17,987 nt of DNA, from contig DATKYV010000001.1 in assembly GCA_035528275.1 (NCBI GenBank), positions 1 through 17,987 on the forward strand, given 5' to 3'. The DNA comes from DATKYV01 sp035528275. GTDB lineage: Bacteria > Acidobacteriota > Terriglobia > UBA7540. Below the pieces are notes generated by a model. That model did no database searches. It worked only from the letters and a program-made list of their open reading frames with translations, and was not told the DNA's origin. Positions 14,775-17,987 of the stretch are shown here, piece by piece. The translations under genes were made by a program, and so were the position numbers. Positions within the stretch are counted from its first letter, which is position 1, and each line of letters starts with the position of its first letter.

Positions 14775-14792
14775 GTCCGTCAATTGACGGAC
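14775..14792. promoter_or_regulatory. 18-bp perfect palindrome, possible operator
   Basis: GTCCGTCAA (14775-14783) is followed directly by its reverse complement TTGACGGAC (14784-14792), with no spacer. It lies between the divergent carrier gene and lipoprotein gene, about 55 bases upstream of the carrier's -35 box. Dimeric repressors bind sites of this shape. No regulator gene is adjacent. No T tract follows, so a terminator is unlikely. Confidence 0.4.
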
Positions 14793-14944
14793 GGGATTAA
14801 CCCGCCGCTACGATTTTCAGACTGGCCTACTACCCAAGGGTCGGGCGCCCTGTCGGCTGGGTGCTGTGCCTCCAGCTCGAAACCGGCCGGAGTGCCCCTG
14901 AGCATACCGGGAGAGCCTAGCGCGTGCAGTCCCCTTGTCAAAAC

Positions 14945-14953
14945 TGGTATGAT
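14945..14953 (+). promoter_or_regulatory. Possible extended -10 promoter of the lipoprotein gene
   Basis: TG (14945-14946), one base, then TATGAT (14948-14953) forms an extended -10 element with 5 of 6 matches. No good -35 box lies 16-18 bases upstream. The leader to the ATG at 15013 would be about 50 bases. Confidence 0.35.
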
Positions 14954-15012
14954 AGCCGCGGTCCAAGAAGGGCGCCGGAGGGAGAAGCGCCGGCAAACTC
15001 GAGGTGACCTTG

Positions 15013-16509
15013 ATGCGAAAACACGCCTTGGAGCTCATGACCGTGGGGGTGATGGCCAGCCTCATGACGTTGGCATGCAGCAGCGGCACAACACAAGCCC
15101 CGCCCCGAGTCACGCTTTCTTCTGGGTCGGGTTCGGTGGTGGTGCTGGCGAGCGATACGCCGCTCTGTGACGTCATCTCATTTCGAGTTACGGTTACGGG
15201 CGCCACGCTGGCCCCACAAGCCGGCTCCGCCGCCATTACCACCCAACCCGTCAGTCTCATATCCTCCACGGCGCCCGTCCGGGTGGACTTTGCCGGGCTT
15301 ATGGATTCCTTATCCGTCCTGACTCTTGCTGACGTCCCGACCGGGACGTATTCACGGGCTACCATCACCCTTTCTGATCCGCGGATGATCTACTTCGACC
15401 ATTCGACCAGTCCCCCGACCCCCAAGACGATTGTTCCCACGCTCAGCGCGCTGGTGCTTGCGGGAGATATCGACCCTCCCCTGGTGGTCACCTCCGGGGG
15501 CGCCGTGGCTCTGGATGTGGACTTCCGGCTGCTGGACTCGGTGGGGCTTGATGCAAACGGCAAGATCACCGGAAACGTCGACCCGGTTTTCCGCCTCACC
15601 CCCAGGAGTTCCACTGCGGCAAATGGATTCGGAGAGTTGGACACGCTGCACGGATTGGTCGCCAGCGTGAGCCCGCCGACCACGAGCGGCACCCGGGCCG
15701 GCAGCTTCACCCTGCAGACCCTGGGGGGACGAGGCCCGACCTTCACCGTGAATACGACGGACTCCACGGTGCTGGACGGCGTCGCCGACCTCAATAGCCT
15801 GCTTCCCTCAACCTTCGTGGAAGTGAACGCGTTCGTCGATTCCAGCGGCAACATCGTGGCCCGAGAAGTGGACGCCGAAGCGCTTGCCGACCTCGGCCAG
15901 GGGCGCGCGGCGTTTGTGGGGGTCATAACCTCGGTCACGAGGGATGCTCCTCCCAACGCCAATGAGTTCACTCTCTTTGTCCACGAGAGCGATCCCGACG
16001 TGAGCTTGAGCGTGCCGGCGACCATGAACCAGGTGGTGAAAATCTCCCCAACCACGGTTTTCGGCATCGCGGCGGGCGAGGTCAACCGAGCGGACCTCAT
16101 CTTCGACGCTTCCACCCTGGGCGTTGGCCAGGAAGTGGTGGTCCATGGGAGTTTCCTGGGCGCCACGCCGACTTCGCCGGCGACCATCAACGCCAACAGT
16201 ATTTTCCTGCGCCTGCAATCCATTGTCGGCAACTATTCGACGCTCGCGGCCGCGGGCACGGACGGCAAGACGGGAGGGTTCCTGTTCATCCCATGCCCCA
16301 CCCTTCTCAGCGGCCAGGATCTCCTGGCCCTCACTTTTGCGGAAACGGAATTCACCGGCCTTGCGGACCTGAATGCGTTGGATCCGGCGCCCACACTCGT
16401 CGTCAAAGGACTGCTCTTCTACGAGCAGAGCTCGGGGGCTGTGGGTGACGTGGCCTGGACCAATCCCACGCTGGTCTTTGCCGCCAAGCGGGTTCGGCAG
16501 CTCGACTGA
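15013..16509 (+). CDS. DUF4382/DUF5666-like lipoprotein
   Basis: This is a 498-residue predicted lipoprotein. The ATG at 15013 is preceded by GAGGTGA five bases upstream, which decides against the in-frame GTG at 15004. The signal peptide ends in a lipobox, LMTLAC, with C22 as the lipidated cysteine followed by SSG. Residues about 45-195 resemble DUF4382: SDTPLCDVISFRVTVTGATL, then ADVPTGTYSRATITL and GAVALDVDFRLLDS. The rest consists of repeated beta-rich segments of the DUF5666 kind (LHGLVASV...FTLQTLGGRGPTFTVNTTDST; FVGVITSVTRDAP...FTLFVHES). Residues such as VDFAGLMDSL and VVHGSF recur in the style of these families. The function of both domains is unknown. The gene is monocistronic and followed by a terminator. 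The domain assignment is by pattern and only moderately secure. Confidence 0.75.
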   Translation: MRKHALELMTVGVMASLMTLACSSGTTQAPPRVTLSSGSGSVVVLASDTPLCDVISFRVTVTGATLAPQAGSAAITTQPVSLISSTAPVRVDFAGLMDSLSVLTLADVPTGTYSRATITLSDPRMIYFDHSTSPPTPKTIVPTLSALVLAGDIDPPLVVTSGGAVALDVDFRLLDSVGLDANGKITGNVDPVFRLTPRSSTAANGFGELDTLHGLVASVSPPTTSGTRAGSFTLQTLGGRGPTFTVNTTDSTVLDGVADLNSLLPSTFVEVNAFVDSSGNIVAREVDAEALADLGQGRAAFVGVITSVTRDAPPNANEFTLFVHESDPDVSLSVPATMNQVVKISPTTVFGIAAGEVNRADLIFDASTLGVGQEVVVHGSFLGATPTSPATINANSIFLRLQSIVGNYSTLAAAGTDGKTGGFLFIPCPTLLSGQDLLALTFAETEFTGLADLNALDPAPTLVVKGLLFYEQSSGAVGDVAWTNPTLVFAAKRVRQLD

Positions 16510-16582
16510 GTGGGGCACTTCCCGAGGGCTCACTGAACCGCGTGCAGACAACTGCCTCGCGGAATTCTGTATCACAGTAATA

Positions 16583-16615
16583 ACCGTCGCGGCTTGGTTC
16601 AGGCGACGGTGTTTT
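16583..16615 (+). terminator. Rho-independent terminator after the lipoprotein gene
   Basis: ACCGTCGC (16583-16590) and GCGACGGT (16603-16610) form a perfect 8-bp stem with a 12-base loop, followed by GTTTT (16611-16615). It lies 73 bases after the stop codon at 16507-16509 and 33 bases before the next gene. The T tract is short. Confidence 0.65.
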
Positions 16616-16648
16616 GCAGGGTAGTGTAGGGAGAAAGGAAAGCAGCGC

Positions 16649-17638
16649 GTGGGGATACGGAAAGATCACACACGAGCGAGTGGGGGACCACTCATCGCCG
16701 CCATCCTTGGCGCGATCTTCGTGCTGTGCCCTGTGCCTTTGCGCGCGCAGATCGTGGCGCGCGAATCCCTTTCAGCCTTCCCCGCTGACACCCTGCAGCT
16801 TGCTTATCTCAACCTCGCCCAGCTCCGTGCCCTTCCCGAGTATCCGCAGATCCGCCGGCGATTTCTGGGGCGGCAATTGCGCGATTTCCAGGAATTCCTG
16901 CGCACGACGGGCACCGATCCGGACCGGGACGTGGACGAAGTCGTCCTGGGATGGCGCGGCGAGACGGCCGGTCAGTCCGGCTTCTTTGGGCTGGCGGAGG
17001 GGAATTTCCAGCCGGACCGGGTACAGCAGTTCTTCGTTCGCTACAAGCTGCCGATTCGAGAGAGGGCGGGACTGCAGCTCTATGCCTTCGGTTCGGGCGA
17101 AGACCGGGATGACCTTTTCTTCTGCTTCCTCAGCCCTACCTCCGCGATCTTTGGCCGCCGCCAGGATTTGGACGCGCTCTTCGAAGTGCGCGCCGGCACC
17201 CGCCCTGCCCTGGATTCGAATCCCACCATGGTCAACTGGGAAGCGGAGCTCGAAGGAAGCGCGCCGCAGTGGGGAATCACCACCGGCAAAGCGGCCGCCA
17301 ACCACGCCATCGGCTGGCTGGCGGCGGGCGGCAAGCTTTCGGTTGATCCCGGAGTGATTCTCAATCCCATCAAGGCGGTGCTTTACCGCGTCGAGTGGAC
17401 CGGCGGTGTGACGACGCGCGCAACCATCGTTTGCCAGAGCGCCGAAAGCGCAACGACTCTGGCCAAACTGCTCACCCTCTGGCGCGATTCGAATCCTCAG
17501 ACCTCGGCGAGCCTCGCTACCTTCTTGCAGGGGCTGGAAGTCGATACCAGCGGCCCTCGAATCGAACTTACCGCCAGTGGGCCGATGGGAGCGATTGACC
17601 AGATGATGAGCGGGTCGGCCGCCGCCGCATCCCACTGA
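16649..17638 (+). CDS. Exported protein of unknown function
   Basis: This 329-residue protein starts at a GTG with AAAGGAA about nine bases upstream. A signal peptide spans about residues 14-34 (LIAAILGAIFVLCPVPLRAQ). I do not recognise the family. The mature part begins SLSAFPADTLQLAYLNLAQL and then has charged helical stretches (QIRRRFLGRQLRDFQEFLR). A segment DPDRDVDEVVLGWRGE is followed by beta-like sequence, and LTASGPMGAIDQMM ends it. The opening resembles secreted proteins that compare paired quantities, such as DUF3352-like proteins, but the match is too loose to assign. No catalytic or metal-binding motif is evident. The proximity of the upstream terminator implies its own promoter, which I could not identify. 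Confidence 0.7.
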   Translation: MGIRKDHTRASGGPLIAAILGAIFVLCPVPLRAQIVARESLSAFPADTLQLAYLNLAQLRALPEYPQIRRRFLGRQLRDFQEFLRTTGTDPDRDVDEVVLGWRGETAGQSGFFGLAEGNFQPDRVQQFFVRYKLPIRERAGLQLYAFGSGEDRDDLFFCFLSPTSAIFGRRQDLDALFEVRAGTRPALDSNPTMVNWEAELEGSAPQWGITTGKAAANHAIGWLAAGGKLSVDPGVILNPIKAVLYRVEWTGGVTTRATIVCQSAESATTLAKLLTLWRDSNPQTSASLATFLQGLEVDTSGPRIELTASGPMGAIDQMMSGSAAAASH

Positions 17639-17689
17639 AGCCCCTTTCCCCTCTCCTTCCTCAAAGATTCGAGCCCTCGCACCCTCCGG

Positions 17690-17719
17690 ATGACCGTGAA
17701 GTGGATTCAGGGTTACAAT
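17690..17719 (+). promoter_or_regulatory. Possible promoter of the isocitrate dehydrogenase gene
   Basis: ATGACC (17690-17695) and TACAAT (17714-17719) are spaced by 18 bases, matching 4 of 6 and 5 of 6 consensus positions. Initiation would be about 30 bases before the ATG at 17758. Confidence 0.35.
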
Positions 17720-17757
17720 GGGCCGCCTCACGGCTATTCCCGCGGGTGTGAGAATTG

Positions 17758-17987
17758 ATGGCTGCAACCGTAACGCTGATTCCCGGCGATGGCATCGGTC
17801 CGGAAGTCTCCCAGGCCACGGTGCGGATGCTCGAGGCCGTGCACGGCAGCGCGCCGGACATCGTCGGTCAAGGCATCGCCAACCCCACGGCGATGATGCG
17901 CTCCTCCATTCTGATGCTGCGGCACCTGGGGCAGAAGAAAGCCGCGGAGCGTGTGAAGCGCGGCATTTATCGCGTCTATGAGGAGGG
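17758..17987 (+). pseudogene. NAD(P)-isocitrate dehydrogenase with large in-frame internal deletion (runs off the window)
   Basis: The gene starts as an isocitrate/isopropylmalate dehydrogenase family protein: MAATVTLIPGDGIGPEVSQA, with the LIPGDGIGPEV nucleotide-side motif at residues 7-17. After residue 25 it jumps directly to the family's C-terminal region: EAVHGSAPDI (26-35), then GIANPTAMM and MLRHLG. In intact enzymes of about 330-350 residues these blocks are roughly 250 residues apart. The substrate-binding arginine cluster, the catalytic Tyr and Lys and the metal-binding aspartates are therefore missing. The frame stays open across the join (about 17830-17841) and leaves the window still open. 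The resemblance to NAD-type isocitrate dehydrogenase is good, but isopropylmalate dehydrogenase cannot be fully excluded. As read, the product cannot be active. Misassembly is a serious alternative. Confidence 0.72.

Noticed and set aside
15004..15012. GTG at 15004 as the lipoprotein start
   Set aside because: The Shine-Dalgarno GAGGTGA overlaps this codon and is well spaced from the ATG at 15013.
1..17987. tRNA, rRNA, CRISPR arrays, riboswitches, integrase or phage genes
   Set aside because: I saw no tRNA cloverleaf ends, no regularly spaced repeats, no conserved RNA motifs and no recombinase or phage proteins.

Overview
This 18 kb stretch is GC-rich bacterial chromosome. The gene set suggests an Acidobacteriota-like genome: a DUF4382/DUF5666-type lipoprotein, a paired active/inactive M16 peptidase, a GT-C/TPR protein of the TMTC type, a c3-type tetraheme cytochrome, and several secreted proteins I do not recognise. 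That placement is inference from gene content only. There are no rRNA, tRNA or CRISPR features and no phage or plasmid genes.

Layout. Positions 1-3.2 kb hold the tail of an unidentified gene, a DUF481 outer-membrane protein, a 5'-truncated NAD-dependent epimerase, a frameshifted SlyD-like FKBP prolyl isomerase and, divergently, a periplasmic tetraheme cytochrome with a good sigma70-type promoter. Positions 3.2-3.9 kb are gene-poor and hold a small membrane ORF and a strong candidate for the chromosome-dimer-resolution site dif (3739-3766). Positions 3.9-5.5 kb hold a membrane-anchored SNase-like nuclease, then on the minus strand a small exported protein followed by a minimal CDF-family metal transporter. 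Positions 5.7-9.7 kb form a tight minus-strand proteolysis operon: active M16 peptidase, inactive M16 partner, CPBP intramembrane protease. Positions 9.85-11.7 kb hold a TMTC-like glycosyltransferase/TPR gene split by a frameshift and ending in a MITE-like element whose border supplies the stop codon. Positions 11.9-14.6 kb hold, on the minus strand, an A-type Fe-S carrier with its own terminator, a SAM methyltransferase and glutamine-dependent NAD+ synthetase. Positions 15.0-17.6 kb hold two exported proteins separated by a terminator, and the window ends in an isocitrate dehydrogenase gene that has lost its middle.

The most notable point is that the window appears to span the replication terminus. 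The dif-like site has a near-canonical XerD arm. Ten of eleven GGGNAGGG (KOPS-type) octamers that I found by eye point toward it from both sides. Hand-counted rows show G above C to its left and C above G to its right. The second theme is gene damage: one 5' truncation, one in-frame internal deletion and two frameshifts in 18 kb. Terminus-region decay and assembly or base-calling error are both possible explanations, and read mapping would separate them.
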